Shown here: one piece after another, positions 16,036 to 22,983 of the stretch
How the letters are laid out: each line of letters begins with the position of its first letter
Position numbering within the stretch: position 1 is the first letter of the stretch
IMG/VR virus record: IMGVR_UViG_3300033149_003144
Span: 1-47,122 of that record
DNA length: 47,122 nt
DNA from: a virus
Reading direction: 5' to 3' (one strand)
Position numbers and translations under genes: made by a program
Notes under the pieces: generated by a model
The model's database searches: none
The model's input: only the letters and a program-made list of their open reading frames with translations
What the model was told of the DNA's origin: nothing

Positions 16036-17052
16036 TCATCCAGTTCCCACCCTGCGAAGCACTTCCTTATAAAACGCCATAGTTTCTTTCGCTACCCGCT
16101 CCATAGAAAAGCTTTTAGAGACCTTAACGCGGGCCGCGTGCCCCATTTGGGCTTCCAGTTTTGGATTTTCGTAGATTTTCAGGATTGCTTGTGCTAGCTC
16201 TTTTGGTTCTGCCGGCGGTACAAGTACGCCACAGGAAGAGTCCACGATTTCGGGGATGCCACCGACGTTCGAGGCAACAATGGGTAGGCCACCCGCCATT
16301 GCGTCTAGCATGATAGACCCAAGCCCCTCTTCGTATGAGGGCATGACAAACACATTGGCCCGAGACATTAGTTTGCGATAAACGCCCTCTGATTTGTGCC
16401 CGAAGAAATAGGCCGGTACTCTGTGGCGTGCCGCATAGTGTGCCGCCCAAAGAGCTAGATCACCGTCTCCAACTACGTAAGCCAGGAGATTGGGGATGGA
16501 GTGTGATAGCTCTTTGGTGGCATACATAAACTCCCTAAGTCCTTTTATATCAAGGAGATAGCCACAAAACATGATGATAAATTCATCATCTGGCTTCCTC
16601 CATCCTCGTGGTAACGGCTCGAAAAACCATGCTGGATCAGTACCAGGATAGATAACCCTAATCTTTTCTTCGGGAACATCGTTGTCTAGCAAGTGAGACT
16701 TTACGTAATTTGAAACCGCAATAACGCCATCCATCTTGCGAAGGGCCTCTCTTTCTCTTTGGTGCGTGGGAAATGCGTGGCGTCGCGTAGCAACCCTTAC
16801 AATAGCAGGAATGATTAAATCAAGAGAGCACCTACACTGATAGTTGACAACATCCCACGACGGGTGACCCGGCGGGAATGGGCGTGGGCCTTGGATTTCA
16901 CGGTCAAATAGAAACGTCATGCCCCTCTGTTTCTTGGGAAAGTCCGACTTGGGATGACATAAAATCATACTGTTTAGGTGTTTGGCGAGCATGAAGGTTT
17001 GCCTCGTTCCGCCTCGCCAACCTACATTAAGGTTTACTTGCAAAGTCGTCAT
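16036..17052 (-). CDS. Glycosyltransferase, GT4-like (GT-B fold)
   Basis: 338 aa, the only minus-strand gene in the early region. GT-B features: the N-terminal Gly-rich segment NLNVGWRGGTRQTFMLAKHL; MDGVIAVSNYVKSHLLDN and EKIRVIYPGTD near the interdomain linker; and the C-terminal donor-binding motif FVMPSYEEGLGSIMLDAMAGG, with the conserved E-x7-E-like spacing, then PIVASNVGGIPE. It should transfer a sugar from a nucleotide-sugar to an acceptor (host envelope glycan, DNA or a protein). It has its own promoter at 17102-17073. Its strand and own promoter suggest a separately acquired cargo gene. Confidence 0.88.
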   Translation of the reverse strand: MTTLQVNLNVGWRGGTRQTFMLAKHLNSMILCHPKSDFPKKQRGMTFLFDREIQGPRPFPPGHPSWDVVNYQCRCSLDLIIPAIVRVATRRHAFPTHQREREALRKMDGVIAVSNYVKSHLLDNDVPEEKIRVIYPGTDPAWFFEPLPRGWRKPDDEFIIMFCGYLLDIKGLREFMYATKELSHSIPNLLAYVVGDGDLALWAAHYAARHRVPAYFFGHKSEGVYRKLMSRANVFVMPSYEEGLGSIMLDAMAGGLPIVASNVGGIPEIVDSSCGVLVPPAEPKELAQAILKIYENPKLEAQMGHAARVKVSKSFSMERVAKETMAFYKEVLRRVGTG

Positions 17053-17072
17053 GCTCGCCTCCGTTCGCTATT

Positions 17073-17102
17073 AATATAGCATAGAGAGTGGGGGTTTGTC
17101 AA
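17073..17102 (-). promoter_or_regulatory. Leftward promoter for the glycosyltransferase gene
   Basis: On the minus strand TTGACA (17102-17097), 18-bp spacer, TATATT (17078-17073). SD GGAGG follows before the ATG at 17052. Same style as the other five promoters. Confidence 0.78.
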
Positions 17103-17131
17103 GTATTTTTTGAAAAAAAATTAAAAAAAAT

Positions 17132-17166
17132 GCTACTATTCCGATAATTCCGACCAAAATAGTAGG
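17132..17166. promoter_or_regulatory. Inverted repeat sharing CTACTATTCCGAT with the 7.6-kb region
   Basis: Arms CTACTATT (17133-17140) and AATAGTAG (17158-17165) enclose CCGATAATTCCGACCAA. The 13-mer CTACTATTCCGAT occurs exactly at 7615-7627, with close variants nearby. Likely a binding site for the same protein in both intergenic regions. Confidence 0.6.
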
Positions 17167-17173
17167 GATTCTG

Positions 17174-17200
17174 TGACGACAGTGACGACAATGACGACAC
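17174..17200 (+). repeat. Three tandem 9-bp iterons
   Basis: TGACGACA repeats three times with 9-bp periodicity (17174, 17183, 17192). Tandem iterons are typical initiator-binding sites. They lie between divergent promoters, beside a purine tract. Confidence 0.75.
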
Positions 17201-17310
17201 AAGAAGAGAAAAGAAAAGAAAAGTAGCAAAAGAAAAGAAAAGAGAAGAATAAGATATAAGAGACTAAGACAAAGAAAGAAAAAAATATTAAAAAAAAAGA
17301 AAGAAAGTAC
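17200..17310 (+). other. Purine-only tract, candidate replication origin region
   Basis: About 110 bp almost exclusively A and G on the plus strand (repeated AGAAAAGAAAAG), ending in an A-rich stretch before the rightward promoter. No coding potential. Purine-strand asymmetry and A/T richness next to iterons suggest a duplex-unwinding element or replication origin. Confidence 0.5.
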
Positions 17311-17340
17311 TTGACAACTCCCTATTGAGTATGTTATACT
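17311..17340 (+). promoter_or_regulatory. Rightward promoter, third early block
   Basis: TTGACA (17311-17316), 18-bp spacer ending GTATGT, TATACT (17335-17340). Start of transcription near 17347; first gene at 17385 with SD GAGAGGG. Confidence 0.8.
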
Positions 17341-17384
17341 TAAGACATGAGAAGAAAAGAAATTTTTAACGAGAGGGTAAGAAA

Positions 17385-17615
17385 ATGAAGATATTCAACA
17401 TAAGACTGAAAAGAAAAAAGAAAAGCAAAAAAAAAGAAAAAGCATATTGTTCTAAATGTCGTTATTCAAGATCAGGCTTTGATGGAACTCATAGTTGTTC
17501 TTACTTCAAAGAGTATCAAGATACCTATTGGGATCGTATAGTTTCTTATCCTATATCTTGTCATGTCATGAATCAAAATAATGACTGCCCTTATTTTAAG
17601 CCATCATGGTTTTAG
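17385..17615 (+). CDS. Small Cys-rich basic protein
   Basis: 76 aa. Lys/Arg-rich N-terminus (RLKRKKKSKKKEKA), then CSKC, a single Cys at HSC, CHV and CPYF, enough for one metal site. The basic tail suggests nucleic-acid binding. First gene after the iteron region, so it may act on replication or expression. No family recognised. Confidence 0.7.
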   Translation: MKIFNIRLKRKKKSKKKEKAYCSKCRYSRSGFDGTHSCSYFKEYQDTYWDRIVSYPISCHVMNQNNDCPYFKPSWF

Positions 17616-17624
17616 GAGATAGGC

Positions 17625-18182
17625 ATGAAGATTTACTTTTCAGCGGATCATCATTTTAACCATGCTGCCATCCTCTCTCACTGCGATCGCCCTTGGGCGA
17701 ACGCCAGGGAGATGAACGAGGAACTTATCTCTCGGTGGAATGAGGTGGTACCGGTTAATGGTCTCGTCTATTACCTTGGCGACTTTGGATGGAAACAAGA
17801 CAAAGACCGTACCATGATGCTCGCTGAGATTCTAGAGCGCCTTAATGGGAAACTGTATTTCATCAGGGGGTCTCACGACCGTGAGGCAGAGATGCTCTAT
17901 AAGCGTGGTCATCCCAAGATTGTTGCCATGACACCCATGGCTGAGGTTCACATAGTCAAGCAAGATGTGGTACTTTGTCATTATGCCATGCGAACCTGGG
18001 CAAAGAGCCACTACAACGCCTGGCACCTTCATGGGCATTCACATGGCAGGCTGGCCCCGGTGGGCAAAATGCTTGACGTTGGGGTAGATACACATAATTT
18101 CTACCCCTGGTCTTGGCAAGAGGTGGTTGAGTACATGTCTCAGCAACCAGATAATTTTGATTTTGTAGGTCAAAAAAAATGA
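17625..18182 (+). CDS. Calcineurin-like metallophosphoesterase
   Basis: 185 aa. Two-metal phosphoesterase motifs in order: ADHHFNH (residues 7-13, D8 and H10), YLGDFGW, IRGSHDRE (GNHD replaced by GSHD), CHYAMRTW and HGHSHGRL. The family hydrolyses phosphomono- or diesters; phage members of this length are often annotated as phosphoesterases of unknown substrate. ATG with SD GGAGAT, 9 bp after the previous gene. Asn-to-Ser in GNHD is a mild deviation, seen in some active members. Confidence 0.88.
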   Translation: MKIYFSADHHFNHAAILSHCDRPWANAREMNEELISRWNEVVPVNGLVYYLGDFGWKQDKDRTMMLAEILERLNGKLYFIRGSHDREAEMLYKRGHPKIVAMTPMAEVHIVKQDVVLCHYAMRTWAKSHYNAWHLHGHSHGRLAPVGKMLDVGVDTHNFYPWSWQEVVEYMSQQPDNFDFVGQKK

Positions 18183-18191
18183 AAAAAGTAC

Positions 18192-18221
18192 TTGACAACA
18201 CCCCACTCAGTATGTTATATT
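18192..18221 (+). promoter_or_regulatory. Internal rightward promoter
   Basis: TTGACA (18192-18197), 18-bp spacer ending GTATGT, TATATT (18216-18221). It closely resembles the 17311 promoter (TTGACAAC start and GTATGTTATA end). Confidence 0.8.
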
Positions 18222-18250
18222 GGGGTTGAAAGGAAAGAAAATAACAAATT

Positions 18251-18269
18251 TCTCCTTCTGAGAAGGAGA
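18251..18269 (+). promoter_or_regulatory. Leader hairpin carrying an anti-Shine-Dalgarno
   Basis: TCTCCTTC-TGA-GAAGGAGA forms a perfect 8-bp hairpin just before the real SD AAGGAGGG at 18271. The CTCCTT strand could pair with either AAGGAG, so the leader could switch ribosome access. Confidence 0.45.
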
Positions 18270-18281
18270 AAAGGAGGGTAA

Positions 18282-18626
18282 ATGGCTTCAGTACACATGA
18301 AAGAGCTTGACAGGTATCTAGCAAGGCTAGACAAGGAAAGGGATGCCAAGCTCAAGAAACAGCATGACCGAAATCTTGAGCTCATCCGTAGGGCATGGCG
18401 CATGACAAACAAGCGCCTTAAGAAAAGTTATGAGGGCCTTGTACCTGTACGAAACTTGGTCAGGCGACTTATTAAATATTACCGCTGGTACAATAGGCGA
18501 AATAAATGGTTGCCCCATAGGGTTATCATTTTACTGCACAGTCTTGCCGACCCAAAGAAACACCCGGACGCTATAGCTAAACTGCGTGAAGCGTCGTTTG
18601 AGCTTTGGGTAGAAAGGAGGCATTAA
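18282..18626 (+). CDS. Basic helical protein, possible paralog of 8808-9131 product
   Basis: 114 aa, highly basic and helical. Its N-terminus (KELDRYLARLDKERDAKLKK) shares a heptad-like pattern and size with the 8808-9131 product, and both end with a basic aromatic region. It has its own promoter and a structured leader. No family recognised. Confidence 0.7.
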   Translation: MASVHMKELDRYLARLDKERDAKLKKQHDRNLELIRRAWRMTNKRLKKSYEGLVPVRNLVRRLIKYYRWYNRRNKWLPHRVIILLHSLADPKKHPDAIAKLREASFELWVERRH

Positions 18627-18628
18627 AC

Positions 18629-18949
18629 ATGGCAAAAAGAGAAAAGAAAAAAGCTCCGGAAGGTCCAGAGCATGGCATGTGGAAGGGCGGAAGCAAGTCT
18701 ACTGATGCTTACCGGGCCAGAAAGGCATGGGAGAAATATTGGGGCAAGAAAGTGCCTGATGGTTACGTTATTGCCCATAAAGACGGTAACCCAGAGAACA
18801 ATCATATCTCTAACCTGAAGCTGATGACTCTTGAGGCGCACAACAGGCTCCACAAGAAGGGCAAGAAAATCAAAGATTGGGGTAAGGGCATAAAAAATAA
18901 GCCAAACATTGGTCACAAAGATGGTGTACAACGACGTTTTCGGAAGTAA
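18629..18949 (+). CDS. HNH-type endonuclease-like protein
   Basis: 106 aa. The core VIAHKDGNPENNHISNLKLM followed by EAHNRLH matches HNH_3-type nucleases common in phage homing and free-standing endonucleases (first His in AHKDGN, Asn in NNHISNL). It nicks or cuts DNA with one metal ion. ATG 18629 with SD AAGGAGG. Short basic N- and C-termini could bind DNA. It could be a mobile homing gene or a host-defence or recombination nuclease. Confidence 0.8.
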   Translation: MAKREKKKAPEGPEHGMWKGGSKSTDAYRARKAWEKYWGKKVPDGYVIAHKDGNPENNHISNLKLMTLEAHNRLHKKGKKIKDWGKGIKNKPNIGHKDGVQRRFRK

Positions 18950-18984
18950 TGGCAACATTAAATCAATTTTTGGAGGTTTTTAGA

Positions 18985-19437
18985 ATGTCTAAATTAATTG
19001 CTAGGGTAAGGGAGAAACAAAGCGATGTGTCATCCAGGGGTAGTAGGTTTTGGCGCATCATTCTGGATGATGGGACCATTCTGTACACTTATAGTCCCAA
19101 TATTGCCGGGGAGATAAGTGAAGGTATGGAGTTTGAGTTTGACATCAAAACCATGGGAAGGTACTCTCATATTCAGGGGGTTCTGCCCGTAACGGATGTC
19201 AACGATGACTTTCCATATGGGCACAATGTTGGGGAAGAGCCTCGTCCGTCTTATGATAAAGAAGGGCGAATCCCTAGCCCTGTAGGACAAAAGAATAGAA
19301 ATGCTTCTTTTGCCCTGTCATATGCCAAAGACCTGGCTGTAGCCGTAATCACTACGTCCGGCGGGAAGGTCGTCCCTACGGAAGAGGAGATTTGTCAGCA
19401 GGCTAAGATTTTCCTGGACTTTTTGGACAATGCGTGA
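18985..19437 (+). CDS. Putative OB-fold ssDNA-binding protein
   Basis: 150 aa. The N-terminal half (residues about 1-65) alternates hydrophobic and polar strands consistent with a small beta barrel (FWRIILDDGTILYTYSP...GMEFEFDI). The C-terminus (NASFALSYAKDLAVAVITT, then AKIFLDFLDNA) resembles the helical tail seen in phage ssDNA-binding proteins near recombination genes. The following gene is a RecB/Cas4-like nuclease, which fits. ATG 18985 has SD GGAGG; an ATG at 18949 (TAATG coupling) is a longer alternative. Confidence 0.5.
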   Translation: MSKLIARVREKQSDVSSRGSRFWRIILDDGTILYTYSPNIAGEISEGMEFEFDIKTMGRYSHIQGVLPVTDVNDDFPYGHNVGEEPRPSYDKEGRIPSPVGQKNRNASFALSYAKDLAVAVITTSGGKVVPTEEEICQQAKIFLDFLDNA

Positions 19438-20201
19438 AGAAACTAAAAAAGGGTTCGCCGGGTTTCTTTGTCCACGTGACCCGCTAGACCCGCACACGGA
19501 AACTAATTATTGTCTTGGTGAATGTGTGGAGCCGTGTTTGCCCCGGCCTCTGCTGGCTATGCTGGCAGAGGCCCGAGATCATCTACATTCGCCCGTCCGA
19601 GCGGTTGTGGGCAGTATTTGGCAGCGCATGGCACGCGGCAATGGAGCGTGGAATGTCCTTACTTGGCGAGGATATTCGCAAAGACTTTGAGGTAGAAAAG
19701 GAGTGCCACTTCGAGATTGATTTTGGGTACGCTAAGCTTAGGGGGACACCAGACCTGTACCAAAAAAGTACTAAGACACTTACTGATTTTAAGACCATTA
19801 AGGCGTATGCGGTCAAGAAAATGAAGGCAGGGGATTGGAGCGGTAACAATTATTTGTGGCAGACAAACATCTATCGGGCGTTTCGCTACCCAGAAGCAGA
19901 GCGCATTTTGCTGGAGTGCGTAGTCAAAGACTGGTCTATGGAGGTCCAGCGTCGAGATAATATCCTAGAGTTTGAAACTATTAAGATGCCCCTCTTGGAC
20001 CTGGGAAAGGTGGAGAAATTTACACAAGAACGATTACAAGAGCACGTCGCCAATCAGAAAGACCCATCAAAAATCAGGCCGTGTACAGATGAGGAAAGAT
20101 GGATTAATACAAACCCAAGAAGCAGAAATTATGGCAAAGCAATTCGCTGTATGTACTATTGTCCGGTCGCCTCAATTTGCCCGCAACTTGCAGAGGCATA
20201 G
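19430..20201 (+). CDS. RecB/Cas4-like PD-(D/E)XK exonuclease, reading frame shifted
   Basis: Product about 256 aa if a +1 frame change near 19570-19580 is accepted. The first frame from ATG 19430 encodes a Cys-rich N-terminus (CPRDPLDP, YCLGECVEPCLPRPLLAML). The second, +1 frame encodes PEIIYIRPSERLWAVFGSAW, nuclease residues LRGTPDLY and LTDFKTIK, and a C-terminal cluster CMYYCPVASICPQ typical of Cas4/RecB-type iron-sulfur nucleases. Both frames look coding and overlap without a usable SD for the second. Either a programmed +1 shift, a real disabling indel or a sequence error. Role: phage recombination or DNA processing. Confidence 0.65.
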
Positions 20202-20209
20202 GAGGTACA

Positions 20210-20620
20210 ATGAGACATGGATGCAAAGATGCTTTTATGTGCCATATCAGCTGCCCTCTTTGGATTGCAAGAGAGGTAGAATCCTTGATGAATAACAAGC
20301 AGATGACTCTTGGAGAAGCTTATAAGGCAACATTGCGAATGCAAATAGAGAATGCCGTCAAGCGCAAGTTGCTTCGTAATAGCATGTTGAAAGACAAGGG
20401 TTATCCAGAGGGGGCCATTACTGAGGTATGGCGTCGAGTTTCCGGGGCGGTTCAGAATGCAATCAATGAGGTGATGAATGAGCAAAGCAATAGTCAAAAA
20501 AGACGAGTCGTCAACCACGATGGTGTTGCAGATAGAGCAGGAGATAAGCCGACTAAAGAAAGATACGGCCATAAGTCTATTGAAATTAGGGGCGTTGCTA
20601 AAGACGATAAGAGACCTTAA
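20210..20620 (+). CDS. Unknown protein; 3' end overlaps next gene
   Basis: 136 aa. N-terminal Cys residues (HGCKDAFMCHISC), then a helical region (TLGEAYKATLRMQIENAVKR). ATG 20210 has SD AGGAGG. The last 48 codons overlap the start of the next gene by 143 bp, a long overlap for this phage, so either the C-terminus is overprinted or one of the two starts is different. No family recognised. Confidence 0.55.
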   Translation: MRHGCKDAFMCHISCPLWIAREVESLMNNKQMTLGEAYKATLRMQIENAVKRKLLRNSMLKDKGYPEGAITEVWRRVSGAVQNAINEVMNEQSNSQKRRVVNHDGVADRAGDKPTKERYGHKSIEIRGVAKDDKRP

Positions 20621-21200
20621 GCTATATGAGCTACGTGGATACGATACGTTTGAAGCATACATTGCTCAGCCGGAAATAGGCTTTGCCAGGGCTACGGCTT
20701 ACTGGTGGATTCATGCTTACGAGTTGTATATCGAGCAGTGCAAGTATCAACCAGAAGTCATCGGTGAAATCCCGGTTGGTAATCTTCAGATTATTGCTCC
20801 GCTTGTGAAGGATGACCCAGAACACAAGGATGAGTACATCGCCCTTGCTCAAAGCTTAAGCAGGTCCGACTTAAGGAATGCCATTAGAGAACGGAAGGGC
20901 CTTCCTCCGAAAAACTATTCCGTTAAGAAGGCACCCGAACCCGTGGTCATAGACCCAGCTTCTTATGTTGAATACGTAACTGCTCATCCTTGTTGTGTTT
21001 GTAATGACCCCAATTCTGATTGTCATCACTTTCCAAGAACAAAAGGTGCTGGGGCGAAAGATTATGAAGTGATTCCCCTGTGCAGAAAATGTCATACAGA
21101 ATACCATATCGACCCTGCAGAGTTTTGGCTGGCTTACAAGGCTAAAATCATGGACTTTTTCTACCAGACAATCTTCAAATTCGGTGGCGCTAAAAAGTGA
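20478..21200 (+). CDS. Helical DNA-binding-like domain fused to HNH nuclease
   Basis: 240 aa. Residues about 15-150 form a helical domain resembling phage proteins of the DUF3102/ParB-like type (LLKLGALLKTIRDLKLYEL, YDTFEAYI, GFARATAYWWIHAY). Residues about 170-225 carry an HNH/zinc nuclease unit: CCVC, CHHFPRTKGAGAKDYEVIP, CRKCHTEYH, similar to DUF968/NinG-like phage recombination nucleases. ATG 20478 has GAGG upstream. Likely acts in phage recombination or branched-DNA processing beside the nuclease and exonuclease genes. Unusual combination worth a domain search. Confidence 0.75.
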   Translation: MSKAIVKKDESSTTMVLQIEQEISRLKKDTAISLLKLGALLKTIRDLKLYELRGYDTFEAYIAQPEIGFARATAYWWIHAYELYIEQCKYQPEVIGEIPVGNLQIIAPLVKDDPEHKDEYIALAQSLSRSDLRNAIRERKGLPPKNYSVKKAPEPVVIDPASYVEYVTAHPCCVCNDPNSDCHHFPRTKGAGAKDYEVIPLCRKCHTEYHIDPAEFWLAYKAKIMDFFYQTIFKFGGAKK

Positions 21201-21400
21201 ACGAGGAATACAGAATTTTTGAGTGTAATCGCTGCAAGTATTTCATTCTCGATAAGCATGAAAACGTTATAGGGTATTGCTCTGCATCTAAGGCGCCAGT
21301 AGTTGAGAGCGGATTGTATGGCCTGACTGTTGCCGCACCCGAGTGCCCTAAATTTTCAAAGGGAAAACCAAAGTGTCAGAAAAGAAAGCTAAGCAAATAG
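21197..21400 (+). CDS. Small Cys-containing protein
   Basis: 67 aa, GTG start overlapping the previous stop (GTGA). Cys residues at CNRCKYF, GYCSA, ECPKF and KCQ suggest a zinc site. The 3' end overlaps the start of the helicase-like gene by 28 bp. Unknown function. Confidence 0.6.
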   Translation: MNEEYRIFECNRCKYFILDKHENVIGYCSASKAPVVESGLYGLTVAAPECPKFSKGKPKCQKRKLSK

Positions 21401-22515
21401 CAAAAGAATTGGCAGATATTGGCAGCCTTTCCAAGAAAGAGCTTGCCGAGAGGTTGCCAGAATACCAGCGCTATTTGAATACAAAAGATTCTCTTATCAC
21501 CCTCGGGGCAAAGCTTAAGATGCTGGCTTCTGAGGACGAGCTAGAAAAAGCTATAGAGCTACTACAACGCACGTCACGCGAACTTGTGAGCCCTTCGGAG
21601 GTAACTATTGCTCCCGAGGTAAGGGAATTTGTTGAGCAGGTTAATGGATGGTTTCGGTTTGATGAGGTATGTCGGTACGTTGGCGTCGGGATGTACGGCA
21701 GAAGCGACAGGAAAAATGTCTCTCGTGTTTTGTCAAGGATGGTAGACGAGGGTGTCATCGAGCGACACAAGCACAGGAATGGTTTCTTTCGGAAGGTCGA
21801 AAAAGAACTGATGCCAATGAATTGGAGGGATGCGAATACCGCTTCAATGGATATTAAATATCCCCTCGATATACATGAATTTTTTGAGACGTATCCAAAG
21901 AACATCATTGTTTTTGCCGGGAGTCCGGATGCTGGGAAGACTGCATTATTTTTAAATCTTGCGGCTATGAATATGGACAAGTATCAAATCAATTACTTTA
22001 ATTCAGAGATGAGCGAGCAAGAATTCCGTAAACGAGTAGAAATGTTCCAAGACCTTTCGCTCGATGACTGGAAAATTAATGTGTACGAAAGAAGCACAAA
22101 CTTTCACGATGTAATTAATCCTACAGCCATAAATATCATTGACTACATGGACCTTGGCGATGAAATCTACAAGGTCGGCAGAATGATTCGCGATATTCAC
22201 GAAACGCTCACAAGTGGCATTGCGATTATCGGCTTGCAGAAACCGCGGGATAGAGACATAGGCTATGGGAAAGAGCTTGGCCTACAAATCCCCCGGCTTT
22301 ATATCTCAATGTCATACTTTAAGAGTAAGCCTATTAGTGTTGCCGAGGTCATTAAATGCAAGAACAGGCGAGGTGGGCAGAATATGATTGGCAAGATATT
22401 GTACTATAAACTTTACCATGGCACACAGTTTGTTCCACAGGGGGTGTGGCATTATAAGTACGATGACCCCATGGACAAGGAAATTTTTTCTAAAAAAAAT
22501 AGAATTTTCTCTTGA
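21373..22515 (+). CDS. Winged-helix plus P-loop helicase-like ATPase
   Basis: 380 aa. An N-terminal helical region, then a winged-helix-like DNA-binding segment (residues about 93-145, WFRFDEVCRYVGVGMYG...RNGFFRKVE), then a RecA/DnaB-like ATPase: Walker A GSPDAGKT (183-190) and Walker B INIIDYMD (about 250). It probably acts as replicative helicase, helicase loader or origin-binding ATPase; winged helix plus P-loop fits an initiator. It is the only replication ATPase I see, and no polymerase or primase is recognisable. GTG start, overlapping the previous gene. A promoter lies over its stop codon. Confidence 0.8.
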   Translation: MSEKKAKQIAKELADIGSLSKKELAERLPEYQRYLNTKDSLITLGAKLKMLASEDELEKAIELLQRTSRELVSPSEVTIAPEVREFVEQVNGWFRFDEVCRYVGVGMYGRSDRKNVSRVLSRMVDEGVIERHKHRNGFFRKVEKELMPMNWRDANTASMDIKYPLDIHEFFETYPKNIIVFAGSPDAGKTALFLNLAAMNMDKYQINYFNSEMSEQEFRKRVEMFQDLSLDDWKINVYERSTNFHDVINPTAINIIDYMDLGDEIYKVGRMIRDIHETLTSGIAIIGLQKPRDRDIGYGKELGLQIPRLYISMSYFKSKPISVAEVIKCKNRRGGQNMIGKILYYKLYHGTQFVPQGVWHYKYDDPMDKEIFSKKNRIFS

Positions 22516-22541
22516 CAACTCCTCACCCCGTGTGTTATAAT
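22512..22541 (+). promoter_or_regulatory. Internal rightward promoter for late part of early block
   Basis: TTGACA (22512-22517), 18-bp spacer ending GTGTGT, perfect TATAAT (22536-22541). It overlaps the end of the ATPase gene by four bases. Confidence 0.82.
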
Positions 22542-22562
22542 AAGTATCGAAAGGAGAGAAAA

Positions 22563-22754
22563 ATGACTGATTACATTGGGACGGAAACAAATCCGGATGG
22601 TAAGGGCGTCTTTACAGAGATTGTAGTTGTTGATGATGGCCAGACTGAAGAAGCAGGAACGGCCTTTGATTTCATCTTGAATGAAATCGGGATGATAGCA
22701 CAGAAACTGGCAGAGATAGAAGCAAGGCTAGACAAGCTGGAAAATGAGCATTAA
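22563..22754 (+). CDS. Small acidic helical protein
   Basis: 63 aa: a short beta-like N-terminus and a C-terminal heptad helix (AQKLAEIEARLDKLENEH). ATG 22563 with SD AAGGAG directly after the promoter. Its stop overlaps the next start. The C-terminal coiled coil resembles the one in the 22984-23250 product, so the two may pair. Unknown function. Confidence 0.7.
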   Translation: MTDYIGTETNPDGKGVFTEIVVVDDGQTEEAGTAFDFILNEIGMIAQKLAEIEARLDKLENEH

Positions 22755-22983
22755 GTTGGCAGTCAGAATAACTGACTTAGGAGAAGCTCTCCATGGGGGC
22801 GAAGTGATTGTGCAGACACACGTCTTCAAGATAGAGCACCCAGCACTAGAAAAACTGATAAAGCCCTTCCTGGAGAAAAAAGCTCCGGATTATACAACAT
22901 ACTCAATTAGCGTGGTGCATGAAGAAAAAAGAGATGAAAATGAAAAAAAACAATCAAGTGAACTTAAAAGGAGAAAAAATTAA
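22744..22983 (+). CDS. Small unknown protein with basic tail
   Basis: 79 aa, alpha/beta core followed by a Lys/Glu/Arg-rich C-terminus. ATG overlaps the previous gene by 11 bp. Unknown function. Confidence 0.65.
   Translation: MSIKLAVRITDLGEALHGGEVIVQTHVFKIEHPALEKLIKPFLEKKAPDYTTYSISVVHEEKRDENEKKQSSELKRRKN

Noticed and set aside
17200-17310. Purine repeats resembling a CRISPR leader or simple-sequence artefact
   Set aside because: No repeat-spacer pattern. The sequence is a compositional tract next to iterons and a promoter, better explained as origin-like or regulatory.
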